DNA from: Vogesella margarita
GTDB taxonomy: Bacteria > Pseudomonadota > Gammaproteobacteria > Burkholderiales > Chromobacteriaceae
Reading direction: 5' to 3'
Length of the DNA: 64,000 nucleotides
Assembly (NCBI RefSeq): GCF_028548475.1
Contig: NZ_JAQQLE010000003.1
Coordinates: 186,001 to 250,000 of the forward strand
The translations under genes were made by a program, and so were the position numbers. Of this stretch, positions 1 to 8,735 are shown one piece after another. The notes under the pieces were generated by a model. That model saw nothing but the letters and a program-made list of their open reading frames with translations, searched no databases and was not told the DNA's origin. Position 1 is the first letter of the stretch. Every line of letters begins with the position of its first letter.

Positions 1-1
1 G

Positions 2-757
2 ATCCTGCGCGCCGCCGGCGCCGGCAAGGCCATCTTCTGCGAGAAGCCGGTCGATCTGGATCTGGCCCGTGCCCGCGACTGCGCCGCCGCGGTGGCTGCG
101 GCCAAGGTGCCGTGCCTGATCGGCTTCCAGCGCCGCTACGACCCGACCTTCGCCGCGGTGAAAGCGCGCATCGACGCCGGCGAGATCGGCAGCCCGGAAA
201 TGCTCATCGTCACCAGCCGCGACCCGGGCGCTCCGCCGGTGGACTACATCAAGCGCTCCGGCGGCATCTTCAAGGACATGCTGATCCACGACTTCGACAT
301 CTGCCGCTGGATCCTGGCCGATGAGGTGGTAAGCGTGCACGCCAGCGCCAGCGTGCTGACCGACCCGGCCATCGCCGATGCCGGCGATGCCGACTGCACC
401 GCGGTGACGCTGCGCACCAGGAGCGGCCGCCTGTGCCAGATCAACACCACCCGCCGCGCCGCCTACGGCTACGACCAGCGCTTCGAGGTGCAGGGCAGCC
501 TCGGCATGCTGCAGGCCGGCAATCACCGCCCGACCGAAGTGACCGCCTTTGGCAACAAGCAGGTCAGCACCGACCTGCCGGAACACTTCTTCCTGGAACG
601 CTACCAGGCCGCTTACGCCGGCGAGATGGCGCACTTCTTCCGCGTCATCACCCAGGGCGAAACGCCGCGCACCACGGTGCAGGATGGCGTGAAGGCGCTG
701 GAACTGGCCGACGCCGCCACCCGCTCGTGGCAAGAAGGCCGCGTCATCGCCCTGTAA
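2..757 (+). CDS. iolG: Inositol 2-dehydrogenase-like oxidoreductase (Gfo/Idh/MocA), 5' truncated by window edge
   Basis: An open frame runs from base 2 to the stop at 757, so only the C-terminal 251 residues are present; the Rossmann GxGxxG segment lies outside the window. The frame opens with the nucleotide-domain motif FCEKPVDLD, whose EKP lysine is a signature of the Gfo/Idh/MocA family. It continues with GGIFKDMLIHDFDICRW, the substrate-domain segment carrying the catalytic Asp/His pair (DMLIHD). These features and the IGFQRRYDPTF segment resemble myo-inositol 2-dehydrogenase (NAD-dependent oxidation to scyllo-inosose). A second family member follows 144 bases downstream on the same strand. 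The family assignment is firm; the exact sugar or inositol substrate is inferred. Confidence 0.8.
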   Translation: MLRAAGAGKAIFCEKPVDLDLARARDCAAAVAAAKVPCLIGFQRRYDPTFAAVKARIDAGEIGSPEMLIVTSRDPGAPPVDYIKRSGGIFKDMLIHDFDICRWILADEVVSVHASASVLTDPAIADAGDADCTAVTLRTRSGRLCQINTTRRAAYGYDQRFEVQGSLGMLQAGNHRPTEVTAFGNKQVSTDLPEHFFLERYQAAYAGEMAHFFRVITQGETPRTTVQDGVKALELADAATRSWQEGRVIAL

Positions 758-901
758 ATCATTGCCATACCTGCTTGCAACCTCAGACAAGCCCGGAACT
801 GTCGCGTGACAGCGGCCTGCATAGCCGCTCATGGACGATAGGAACGGCAGCGCCGCGCTTGCCGCAAGCAAGGCTGGCACCCAATGCATAAGGACAGACC
901 C

Positions 902-1915
902 GTGACTACAGTACGTATCGCCATCGTCGGCCTCGGCCGCCTCGGCCGCCGCCATGCGGCCAACCTGCAACAAACCCACGGCGCGCAACTCGTTGCCGCC
1001 TGCAGCCCGGTCGCCGAGGAACGCGACTGGGCCGCCACCGCCCTGCCCGGCATCACCCTGTATCAGGACTACGACGCGGTACTGCAAGACAGCAATGTCG
1101 ATGCAGTATTCCTGGTGACCCCCACCTCGCTGCACGCCGAACAGATCATTGCCGCGCTGAAGGCCGGCAAGCACGTGTTCTGCGAAAAGCCGCTGGCACT
1201 GAACGTGGAAGACTGCCTGGCGGTGGAGGAAGAAGCTGCGCGTCACCCGCAGCTGAAAGTGATGATCGGCTTCGTACGCCGCTTCGATGCCAGCTACCGC
1301 GACGCCGCCGACAAACTGGCCGCCGGCAGCGTCGGCCGCCCCTACCTGTTGCGCTCGCAGACCTGCGACCGTAACGACGAATCCGGCTTCTTCGTGCGCT
1401 TCTCCGCCAGCAGCGGCGGCATCTTCATGGATTGCAGCATCCACGACATCGACCTCGCGCGCTGGCTGCTGGGCAACCCGCAACCGAAACGGGTCTGGGC
1501 CACCGGCACCAATGCGCTGCACCCGGCGCTGGCCGAGCACCAGGACGTGGACAACGGCGTGGCAATGTGCGAGTTCGAAGGCGGCCAGCTGGCCTGCTTC
1601 TACGCCTCGCGCACCCAGGCCCACGGCCACGAGACGCTCACCGAAATCTTCGCCACCGAAGGCCGCCTGACGGTGGGCGCCAACCCGCGCGCCAACCGGG
1701 TGGAAATCAGCGATGCGCACGGCGTGCGCAACGAATGCGTGCAGGACTTCTACCAGCGCTTTGCCGAGGCCTTTGTCACCGAGGCACAGGTTTTCGTGGA
1801 CACCATCCGGGAAAACCGCCCATCGCCGGTCACGCTGGCAGACGCACGCGAAGCCACCCGCATTGGCCTGGCCATCACCCAGGCGTTCCGCAGCGGCGAG
1901 GCGGTCAGCCTGTAA
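902..1915 (+). CDS. Gfo/Idh/MocA-family NAD(P)-dependent oxidoreductase (inositol dehydrogenase-like)
   Basis: A full-length member of about 337 residues. The N-terminal Rossmann motif is IAIVGLGRLGRRHA, followed by CEKPLALN (cofactor and catalytic lysine) near residue 95 and GGIFMDCSIHDIDLARW (catalytic Asp/His) near residue 180. I chose GTG at 902 because an AAGGACA ribosome site lies about 6 bases upstream; an in-frame ATG at 884 has none. The closest functional guess is an inositol or scyllo-inositol dehydrogenase, from its resemblance to the gene before it. The two probably arose by duplication and may form an operon acting on two inositol isomers, but no other iol genes are visible. Confidence 0.8.
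   Translation: MTTVRIAIVGLGRLGRRHAANLQQTHGAQLVAACSPVAEERDWAATALPGITLYQDYDAVLQDSNVDAVFLVTPTSLHAEQIIAALKAGKHVFCEKPLALNVEDCLAVEEEAARHPQLKVMIGFVRRFDASYRDAADKLAAGSVGRPYLLRSQTCDRNDESGFFVRFSASSGGIFMDCSIHDIDLARWLLGNPQPKRVWATGTNALHPALAEHQDVDNGVAMCEFEGGQLACFYASRTQAHGHETLTEIFATEGRLTVGANPRANRVEISDAHGVRNECVQDFYQRFAEAFVTEAQVFVDTIRENRPSPVTLADAREATRIGLAITQAFRSGEAVSL
955..966 (+). repeat. TGCGGCCAACCT 12-mer, copy 1
   Basis: Exact copy in the Gfo/Idh gene, read there as Ala-Ala-Asn-Leu. It is one of 11 exact copies in the window; see the finding on the dispersed 12-mer for counts and interpretation. Confidence 0.75.
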
Positions 1916-1934
1916 CGGTTTTGTTGCAGCAATT

Positions 1935-1978
1935 GGGGCTTGTGTACGTCCGGTAGCATGACGGCGTGAGCAAGCCCC
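1935..1978. repeat. Inverted repeat GGGGCTTG / CAAGCCCC
   Basis: Perfect 8-base arms at 1935-1942 and 1971-1978, starting 20 bases after the second oxidoreductase stop. There is no run of T after it, so it is a weak terminator candidate. It could also mark the edge of the inserted segment that carries the hipA relic just downstream. Confidence 0.4.
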
Positions 1979-2103
1979 TCCCTCTCCCTGGTACGAGACC
2001 CGCAACGAGCACGCCTACAAGCAGTCCCTCACGCAACGAGGGCAGCGACGCCTCCGGCTCGACAAAAAATGAACGGGTTGGCGCCAGCCACAGGAGAACT
2101 GGC

Positions 2104-2241
2104 GTGCGACGGTGAGGGTGCACTGCAACTGCTGCCAGAGGGCGAAACACCGCAACACCAGCAGAGCATCACCGGCGACACACGGGACGTAGCCGCCATC
2201 GCCAAGCTGCTGCGCCAAACCGTCCGCCCAGGCACGCCCGC
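2104..2241 (+). pseudogene. hipA toxin gene relic
   Basis: The plus-strand frame encodes GALQLLPEGETPQH, then QSITGDT, then AIAKLLRQTVRPG. This matches residues about 105-145 of the intact HipA encoded at 56404-57741 almost base for base (compare 56720-56845). Only about 45 codons survive, with no kinase active site, and homology stops abruptly on both sides. It lies between the oxidoreductase stop and the LysR gene and explains most of the 396-base gap there. It is a remnant of a second hipA, or of an insertion or recombination event; it is not translated into anything useful. Confidence 0.85.
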
Positions 2242-2311
2242 AACGGCGCGCTACGCATCAGTTAAACGCCCCCTTGTAAACGCCCCCTTGACGCTCAGCG
2301 CCCGCACCGTC

Positions 2312-3229
2312 TCAGTCGCTGCTGACCGCCAGCTCGTCCAGGAATTTCTCCAGCACCAGATTGGGCCGTCGCCCCTTGCGCGTCACCACCGTCAGCGGCA
2401 CCTGGTAGTGCAGCTGCTGCGGGCGGATGGCGCGCAGCTTGCCCTGCGCCACCCAGCTGGCGGCAAAGTGGTCCGGCAGGTAGCCGATGTAGCGCCCGGT
2501 CAGGATCAGGAAGGCGATGCCCTCGCGGTCACTGGCGGTGGCGCTGCCGCTGAGCTGCTGCTGGCACTGCTGCGCCTCCGGTGGCAGGCGAAAGCCCGGT
2601 ATCACCGCCGGCGCGGCGGCGATGTCGGCGTCGCTGATATCGGCATCGGTCCGCTCGAACAGCGGGTGGCCCAGGCCGCAGTACAGCAGCGAATGCTCGT
2701 CGTACAGCGGGATGTAGTCCAGCCCGGCCAGCGGGCTGACCAGTGGCACCACGCCAACGTGCAGCTGGCCGTCCAGCACCTTCAGCTCGATATCGCTGGG
2801 CGTCATCATGCCGATATTGATGCGCACCCCCGGCCCCTGCTCGCTCAGCGCGCGCAGCGCCTGGGTGATGCGCATGCGCGACTGCGTGACCAGGTTGTTG
2901 ACGATGCCGATGTTCAGCTCGCCGCGCAGCTGCTGGTGCAGCTGATTCACCTGGCTGCGGAAGCCTTCGATGGCCGCCAGCAGGCTCTGGCTGGCGTGCA
3001 GCACCTCGCGCCCCTCGTCGGTCAGCGCAAACCCGGCACGCCCGCGCTGGCACAGGCGGATGCCGAGGCGCTTTTCCAGATCGCCCATGTGCAGGCTGAT
3101 CGCCGAGCGGCTGATGCCCAGCACGCTCTCCGCCGCCGAGAAGCCACCACACTCGACCACGGTCTTGAACAGGCGCAGCAGGCGGATATCGAAATCGCTG
3201 ACCTGGCCCAGGGATGCCTTCTTGTTCAT
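2312..3229 (-). CDS. LysR-family transcriptional regulator
   Basis: 305 residues, the usual LysR length. The winged helix-turn-helix spans about residues 13-72 (FDIRLLRLFKTVVECGGFSAAE, then the SRSAISLHMGDLEKRLG recognition helix). It is followed by a linker helix and a periplasmic-binding-protein-like effector domain (about 95-300). It is divergent from the aminotransferase gene with a 103-base gap, the standard arrangement for a LysR activator of its neighbour. It therefore probably controls the aminotransferase-dehydrogenase pair. No ribosome site is obvious before the ATG, so expression may be weak. The ligand is unknown; an omega-amino acid or its semialdehyde is a reasonable inference. 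Confidence 0.88.
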   Translation of the reverse strand: MNKKASLGQVSDFDIRLLRLFKTVVECGGFSAAESVLGISRSAISLHMGDLEKRLGIRLCQRGRAGFALTDEGREVLHASQSLLAAIEGFRSQVNQLHQQLRGELNIGIVNNLVTQSRMRITQALRALSEQGPGVRINIGMMTPSDIELKVLDGQLHVGVVPLVSPLAGLDYIPLYDEHSLLYCGLGHPLFERTDADISDADIAAAPAVIPGFRLPPEAQQCQQQLSGSATASDREGIAFLILTGRYIGYLPDHFAASWVAQGKLRAIRPQQLHYQVPLTVVTRKGRRPNLVLEKFLDELAVSSD

Positions 3230-3332
3230 GTTTTAAAAACACTCAACTTGACGTGAGAAAGATGTGATTTAACTCATATTTAATCCTGGTGCAAGATAGC
3301 CTCATCAACACAGCGCTCACAGGAGCCACGCC
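3230..3332. promoter_or_regulatory. Divergent promoter region between LysR regulator and aminotransferase
   Basis: This 103-base AT-rich stretch separates two divergent genes and contains TTGACG at about 3248, a possible -35 element, and TGTGATTTAACTCATATTTAAT downstream of it. A LysR-type T-N11-A site is expected here but I cannot single one out. Confidence 0.45.
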
Positions 3333-4673
3333 ATGAACAGCAGCAACGACCAATTTTCCGTCAGCGATCTGAATCTCGATGCCCAGTGGATGCCGTTTTC
3401 GGCCAACCGCGCGTTCAAGCGTGATCCGCGCATCATCGTGGGCGCCGAGAACAACTACTTTATCGATGACAAGGGCCGCCGCATTTTCGACAGCCTGTCC
3501 GGCCTGTGGACCTGTGGCGCCGGCCACAACCGTCCGGAAATCCAGGAAGCAGTCGCCCGCCAGCTGGGCACCCTGGACTACGCACCGGGCTTCCAGTACG
3601 GCCACCCGCTGGCCTTCCGCCTGGCCGACAAGATCGCCGGCATCATGCCGGACGGCCTGAACCACGTGCTGTTCACCGGCTCCGGCTCCGAATGTGCCGA
3701 TACCGCGGTGAAGATGGCCAAGGCCTACTGGCGCCTGAAAGGCCAGCCGAGCAAGACCCGCTTCATCGGCCGCGCCCGTGGCTACCACGGCGTGAACATC
3801 GCCGGTACCGCGCTGGGCGGCATTGGCGGCAACCGCAAGCTGTACGGCCAACTGATGGATGCCGACCACCTGCCGCACACCCTGCAGCCGGGCATGGCCT
3901 TCACCAAGGGCATGGCCGAAACCGGCGGCGTGGAGCTGGCCAACGAACTGCTGAAGCTGATCGAGCTGCATGACGCATCCAACATCGCCGCGGTGATCGT
4001 GGAGCCGATGTCCGGCTCCGCCGGCGTGATCGTGCCGCCGCAGGGCTACCTGCAGCGCCTGCGCGAGATCTGCACCCAGCACGGCATCCTGCTGATTTTC
4101 GACGAAGTGATCACCGCCTTTGGCCGCATGGGCAAGTGGACCGGTTCCGAGTACTTCGGTGTGACCCCGGACATCATCAACACCGCCAAGCAGGTGACCA
4201 ACGGTGCCATTCCGCTGGGCGCCGTGATCGCCTCCAGCGAGATCTACAACACCTTCATGCAGCAGGGCACGCCCGAGCACATGATCGAGTTCACCCACGG
4301 CTACACCTACTCCGGCCACCCGGTCGCCTGCGCCGCCGGCCTGGCCACTCTGGAGCTGCTGCAGCGCGACCAGCTGATCGAACAATCCGCTGCGCTGGCA
4401 CCGGTATTCGAGGAAAAACTGCACAGCCTCAAGGGCAGCCGCCACGTGGTGGACATCCGCAACTGCGGCCTGGCCGGTGCTATCCAGCTGGCCGCACGCG
4501 ATGGCGATGCCGCCATCCGCCCGTACGAGGCCGGCCTCAAGCTGTGGCAGGCCGGTTTCTACGTACGCTTTGGCGGCGACACCCTGCAGTTCGGGCCTAC
4601 CTTCAACACCACCGCGCAGCAACTGGACACCCTATTCAACGCCGTCGGCGATGTACTGAACCAGACCGCCTGA
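3333..4673 (+). CDS. Omega-amino acid (beta-alanine-type):pyruvate aminotransferase, class III
   Basis: 446 residues, a PLP-dependent class III aminotransferase. Visible landmarks are the SLSGLWTCGAGHN N-terminal active-site loop, GSGSECADTAVKMAKAYW (phosphate-binding region), IFDEVITAFGRMG with the PLP-ring aspartate, and the Schiff-base lysine in INTAKQVTNG near residue 288. The sequence style matches beta-alanine/omega-amino acid:pyruvate transaminases such as Pseudomonas BauA. The next gene is a malonate/methylmalonate-semialdehyde dehydrogenase, the expected follow-on enzyme: beta-alanine to malonate semialdehyde to acetyl-CoA. The start has a CAGGAG ribosome site. Exact substrate range (beta-alanine, taurine-like or aromatic amines) is not provable from sequence. 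Confidence 0.9.
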   Translation: MNSSNDQFSVSDLNLDAQWMPFSANRAFKRDPRIIVGAENNYFIDDKGRRIFDSLSGLWTCGAGHNRPEIQEAVARQLGTLDYAPGFQYGHPLAFRLADKIAGIMPDGLNHVLFTGSGSECADTAVKMAKAYWRLKGQPSKTRFIGRARGYHGVNIAGTALGGIGGNRKLYGQLMDADHLPHTLQPGMAFTKGMAETGGVELANELLKLIELHDASNIAAVIVEPMSGSAGVIVPPQGYLQRLREICTQHGILLIFDEVITAFGRMGKWTGSEYFGVTPDIINTAKQVTNGAIPLGAVIASSEIYNTFMQQGTPEHMIEFTHGYTYSGHPVACAAGLATLELLQRDQLIEQSAALAPVFEEKLHSLKGSRHVVDIRNCGLAGAIQLAARDGDAAIRPYEAGLKLWQAGFYVRFGGDTLQFGPTFNTTAQQLDTLFNAVGDVLNQTA

Positions 4674-4679
4674 TAGCCC

Positions 4680-4697
4680 CCTCCCCGCACGGGGAGG
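4680..4697 (+). other. Intergenic hairpin CCTCCCC-GCAC-GGGGAGG
   Basis: A perfect 7-base stem with a 4-base loop lies between the aminotransferase and dehydrogenase genes. There is no T-tract, so it is more likely an mRNA-stability or attenuation element than a full terminator. Confidence 0.5.
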
Positions 4698-4730
4698 CAA
4701 CCGATTTTTTGTATCCCGGAGAGTAATGAC

Positions 4731-6224
4731 ATGACTACCGTCGCCCATCTGATCAATGGTGAATTCGTCACCAACGTTGGCCGCACCGCCCCGGTGTTCA
4801 ACCCGTCCATCGGCGAGGCCGTGCGCCAGGTGGCGCTGGCCGACCAGGCCACCATCCAGGCCGCCATTGATGCAGCCAAGGCCGCGTTCCCGGCCTGGCG
4901 CAACACCCCGCCGGCCAAGCGTGCGCAGGTGATGTTCCGCTTCAAGCAGCTGCTGGAAACCAACCGCGACAAGATCGCCGCCATGATCAGCGAAGAACAC
5001 GGCAAGACCATTGAAGATGCCATCGGCGAACTGCAGCGCGGCATCGAGAACGTGGAATACGCCTGCGGCGCACCGGAACTGCTGAAAGGTGAGTACAACC
5101 GCAACGTCGGCCCCAACATCGACAGCTGGAGCGACTTCCAGCCGCTGGGCGTGGTCGCCGGCATCACTCCGTTCAACTTCCCGGCCATGGTACCGCTGTG
5201 GATGTACCCGCTGGCCATCGTGTGCGGCAACTGCTTCATCCTGAAGCCGTCCGAACGCGACCCCAGCTCCACCCTGTTCATTGCCCAGCTGCTGCATGAG
5301 GCCGGCCTGCCCAAGGGCGTAATCAACGTGGTGCATGGCGACAAGGCCGCGGTGGATGCGCTGATCGAGGCGCCGGAAGTGAAGGCGCTGAGCTTTGTCG
5401 GCTCCACCCCGATTGCCGAGTACATCTACTCGGAAGGCACCAAGCGCGGCAAGCGCGTGCAGGCTCTGGGCGGTGCCAAGAACCACGCAGTGGTGCTGCC
5501 GGATGCCGATCTCGACAACACCGTCAACGCCTTGATGGGCGCGGCCTATGGCTCCTGCGGCGAGCGCTGCATGGCGATTTCGGTAGCGGTGGCGGTTGGC
5601 GACCAGGTGGCCGACAAGCTGGTAGAAAAACTGGTGCCGAAGATCGCGGCGCTGAAGATCGGTGCCGGAACCTCCTGCGGCCTGGATATGGGCCCGCTAG
5701 TCACCGGTGCGGCGCGCGACAAGGTGAAAGGCTATATCGACAGCGGCGTGGCCCAGGGCGCCACACTGGTGGTCGATGGCCGCCAGCTGTCAGTGCCTGG
5801 CTGCGAATCCGGCTTCTTTGTCGGCGGCACGCTGTTCGATAACGTGACCACCGACATGACCATCTACCAGGAAGAAATCTTCGGGCCGGTGCTGTGCATC
5901 GTGCGCGTCGGCAGCCTGGAAGAAGCAATGCAGCTGATCAACGACCACGAGTACGGCAACGGCACCTGCCTGTTCACCCGCGATGGTGAAGCCGCGCGCC
6001 TGTTCTGCGACGAGATCGAAGTGGGCATGGTCGGCGTCAACGTGCCGCTGCCGGTACCGGTGGCCTACCACAGCTTCGGCGGCTGGAAGCGTTCGCTGTT
6101 CGGCGACCTGCATGCCTACGGCCCGGACGGCGTGCGCTTCTACACCAAGCGCAAGACCATTACCCAACGTTGGCCGCAACGCGCCAGCCACGAGGCGTCG
6201 CAGTTCGCCTTCCCTAGCCTGTAA
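4731..6224 (+). CDS. mmsA: CoA-acylating methylmalonate/malonate-semialdehyde dehydrogenase
   Basis: 497 residues of the aldehyde dehydrogenase superfamily. The family-specific features are the cofactor segment [34 protein letters not shown], and the catalytic cysteine in [12 protein letters not shown] near residue 284. The QRxMxxS-like context and the absence of the general-base glutamate motif typical of hydrolytic ALDHs fit the CoA-dependent MmsA type. It would turn malonate semialdehyde into acetyl-CoA and CO2, or methylmalonate semialdehyde into propionyl-CoA. It is co-transcribed with the aminotransferase 57 bases upstream, has a CCGGAG ribosome site, and is followed directly by a strong terminator, so the operon has two genes. 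Confidence 0.92.
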   Translation: MTTVAHLINGEFVTNVGRTAPVFNPSIGEAVRQVALADQATIQAAIDAAKAAFPAWRNTPPAKRAQVMFRFKQLLETNRDKIAAMISEEHGKTIEDAIGELQRGIENVEYACGAPELLKGEYNRNVGPNIDSWSDFQPLGVVAGITPFNFPAMVPLWMYPLAIVCGNCFILKPSERDPSSTLFIAQLLHEAGLPKGVINVVHGDKAAVDALIEAPEVKALSFVGSTPIAEYIYSEGTKRGKRVQALGGAKNHAVVLPDADLDNTVNALMGAAYGSCGERCMAISVAVAVGDQVADKLVEKLVPKIAALKIGAGTSCGLDMGPLVTGAARDKVKGYIDSGVAQGATLVVDGRQLSVPGCESGFFVGGTLFDNVTTDMTIYQEEIFGPVLCIVRVGSLEEAMQLINDHEYGNGTCLFTRDGEAARLFCDEIEVGMVGVNVPLPVPVAYHSFGGWKRSLFGDLHAYGPDGVRFYTKRKTITQRWPQRASHEASQFAFPSL

Positions 6225-6257
6225 TTGACCCTTCTGTTGTTGTTGCTCTGCGTTGAC

Positions 6258-6293
6258 ACCCTTACCGGCTTGGGATCCGGTAAGGGTTTTTTT
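6258..6293 (+). terminator. Rho-independent terminator of the aminotransferase-mmsA operon
   Basis: Perfect 11-base stem ACCCTTACCGG / CCGGTAAGGGT (6258-6268 and 6277-6287) with an 8-base loop, followed by a run of seven T (6287-6293). The next ~170 bases to the end of the SulP gene hold nothing I can recognise. Confidence 0.93.
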
Positions 6294-6464
6294 ACGCTCT
6301 GCCAGACTCGGCCGCTTTATCAGGCCGCCAATGATAGGCTGCGGCATGGCAAAAGGCGGCATGCCGTGCTGAGTGCTCTCCAGACCTGAACTACGATGCG
6401 TTTACCCAGATGATCATCCGAGATCCGACAACTACCCAGCGACATCGGGACTTGTCCGTAAACG

Positions 6465-8594
6465 CTAAGAAGAAGCCAAAGTGATGGATGCATTTCCATC
6501 TACAATTCTAGAAGCAAGAATTGCAGCCACGAATTTATGAAGCTGTATTGCCAGCACAGGATTCTCAAACTCCAGCTTTCTTAGGTTAGCTGGTGTAATT
6601 CGCCAAATTTCTACTTGGTCATTTGCATAAACATTTGCCACAGCACATCCATTTAGGTAATAACTTATTTCACCCAGAATTGTGCCACTGGTGAATTTTT
6701 TAACTCGCAAATTTCGTCCATCGGCCAAGGTGATACGTACGCTGGCGCTTCCGGCCATTAACAGTAAAATACCTTTGGTGGGTTCACCCTGTCGGATAAT
6801 CAACTCTCCTGCCTGATAGTTGTGCGGATCAACAAATGGAGCCAGTGCCGCCATATCAGTCAAGGAATGTACCTGCTGCTCAGGAGCATACTTTGCAAGG
6901 TAGGCATCCTCTGCAAACTGAACAGCCAAATCCAGGCTTTTTACAAATCGCACCCCCTGTTTTTTCAACACATAGAGCTGGGTAAGCAAGGTTCTAGAAC
7001 AGCCAGAAAACTTGATACTTCCCCCCGCCTCATACCACCAGTCAGCCAACTTTCCCAGCATCGCCACCGCAGTTGCATCTACACCCTTTACATGCCGAAA
7101 ATCCACCACCAGCACTTTTCCAGTCACTCCCGTGCTTGAATGCCTGATTTTTTCGGAAAGTTGCTGCGCTCCACCAAAGAACAGAAAGCCTTCAACGATA
7201 TAAACGCTTAGCCAATCTGAGGAGGTCAATAATTGTTGCTGCTCCTGTGAACGGCTGACACGGCTCCTGAACGTCTTAGCATCCAGCTTGTACCTAATGG
7301 CATCCAGTCGGCTATATTCAATCAGGAAAATAATAGAGGCGAACACGACACCAACGGCAGCCCCTTCAACAAACCCGCTAAAACAGATCACTCCAGCCAC
7401 TACCAGCACGATACCGATATCGGTCTTTCTTACACTGGCCTGTGCCTTGTGATAGGTATCCAATATTAAGCTAATGCCGAAGAAAAGCAGCAATGCGGAC
7501 AGAACAAAAACCGGAAGAATGGAAATCAGCTCACCGGCAAAGAATATGCCCAGCAGCATCACTGCTGAAATCACATAATTGGAAAACACCACATTCTTCG
7601 AAAGAGCACGATTGAGCAGAGTATCGCCGATAAAAGCGACATTCGGCAGGCTCCCCAGCATACCACCGAGCAAATTACCGGCACCATGCACCAGCAACTC
7701 GCGATTTTCCTCCACGTCCTGCTTCAGCGCCTGTTCCAATGTCACCATCTGCAGCAATGCTGTTATTAATGCCACCACGGCAACCACGATCATGGTTGGC
7801 ATCGATGACATTACAATGGAAAAATCGGCACGAATCAGCTCATGCCACAGGGCAGTAAAGTTGATCTCGACTCCAGCTTGTCCGGCAGGGAACAGTAGCT
7901 TTGCTGCGACCAATGCATCCCGGTCTTGGCCGGTCAGTAATACACACCCGAAAAACAGCGCAATGCTTGCAATGACAAGCACGGGGAAGACGTAGGGTGA
8001 GGTATATTTTCCCGGCAGCCACACCAACAATCCGGCCAACAACAATGCCGGCAACAGCTGTGGCCAATGCAGCCAGAGTGCCGCCCAGCCTGCCCCCCTA
8101 GTGAAACTCAATTGCTCGTCTGCGGCCAACCCAAGGCCGGCAACCAACAGCAATACGCCAGACCCCAGGATGAAACCACTGATCACCGGCTGGGGTATAT
8201 AACGCACCACCTTGCCCAGTTTGTACTTACCGAATAACAGGAAAATAAAACCCACCATCATGGTGGTCATGAACAGGTGCAGGGCAATATAAACGGTCTG
8301 TGTCATGGCGGACAAAGAACCAATAGGCAATGACGTCAACAATCCGGCAAGGATGATCACCGAAGACTCATCGGGCCCGATGACAACCCCTTGCTGCTGG
8401 CCAAATTTCGCCACGATCAGTGTTGCCATGGCGGTACCCAGAAGCATCATTGCCAAACCAACCGGCACAAAACCCGCCGCTCCTCCACGATAAAGCAGCG
8501 CGGCATAGGCAGAAATAATGGAGATGCCGATGACACCTAGCAATCCACCGCTAAGCAGCGGTGAACAATAATCAAGCAGTTTATTTTTATTCAT
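6465..8594 (-). CDS. SulP/SLC26-family anion transporter with STAS and cyclic-nucleotide-binding-like domains
   Basis: 709 residues. The first ~420 form a polytopic SulP transport domain (many hydrophobic segments, VRYIPQPVISGFILGSG is typical). About 445-545 is a STAS domain (VLVVDFRHVKGVDATAVAML). About 587-700 is a cyclic-nucleotide-binding fold. In that last domain the cassette reads LGEISYYLNGCAVANVYA: the Gly-Glu is kept, but the Arg-Ser/Thr-Ala that grips the cyclic phosphate is missing, so cAMP binding is doubtful. It sits 141 bases after the phosphodiesterase gene, in the same direction as the cyclase, which suggests a functional link. GC content is visibly lower than in most neighbours. 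The substrate anion is unknown. Confidence 0.88.
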   Translation of the reverse strand: MNKNKLLDYCSPLLSGGLLGVIGISIISAYAALLYRGGAAGFVPVGLAMMLLGTAMATLIVAKFGQQQGVVIGPDESSVIILAGLLTSLPIGSLSAMTQTVYIALHLFMTTMMVGFIFLLFGKYKLGKVVRYIPQPVISGFILGSGVLLLVAGLGLAADEQLSFTRGAGWAALWLHWPQLLPALLLAGLLVWLPGKYTSPYVFPVLVIASIALFFGCVLLTGQDRDALVAAKLLFPAGQAGVEINFTALWHELIRADFSIVMSSMPTMIVVAVVALITALLQMVTLEQALKQDVEENRELLVHGAGNLLGGMLGSLPNVAFIGDTLLNRALSKNVVFSNYVISAVMLLGIFFAGELISILPVFVLSALLLFFGISLILDTYHKAQASVRKTDIGIVLVVAGVICFSGFVEGAAVGVVFASIIFLIEYSRLDAIRYKLDAKTFRSRVSRSQEQQQLLTSSDWLSVYIVEGFLFFGGAQQLSEKIRHSSTGVTGKVLVVDFRHVKGVDATAVAMLGKLADWWYEAGGSIKFSGCSRTLLTQLYVLKKQGVRFVKSLDLAVQFAEDAYLAKYAPEQQVHSLTDMAALAPFVDPHNYQAGELIIRQGEPTKGILLLMAGSASVRITLADGRNLRVKKFTSGTILGEISYYLNGCAVANVYANDQVEIWRITPANLRKLEFENPVLAIQLHKFVAAILASRIVDGNASITLASS

Positions 8595-8735
8595 GCCTCA
8601 CCCGAGCGTTATAATTTTATTTTTATATAACAACATAATTATCTATATTCGCAACATGTAGTCGCTGAAAAAAGCCAGGCAAGCCACCGTGCAGTTCTCT
8701 TGTTATCTGCTCTTCGACACCCGGCTTCATATGCG

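Noticed and set aside
2069-3256. 395-codon plus-strand open frame starting at the hipA relic
   Set aside because: Only its first 60 codons have meaning (the hipA fragment); the rest is the antisense of the LysR gene.
3243-4622. Long minus-strand open frame (459 codons) opposite the aminotransferase gene
   Set aside because: It is antisense to a gene with clear PLP-aminotransferase motifs, has no family features, and its low-complexity Ala/Gly/His-rich translation is what a GC-rich shadow frame gives.
6294-6464. Possible protein remnant between the mmsA terminator and the SulP gene
   Set aside because: Translations in all frames gave no motif that I could tie to a known family, so I leave it as unassigned intergenic sequence.
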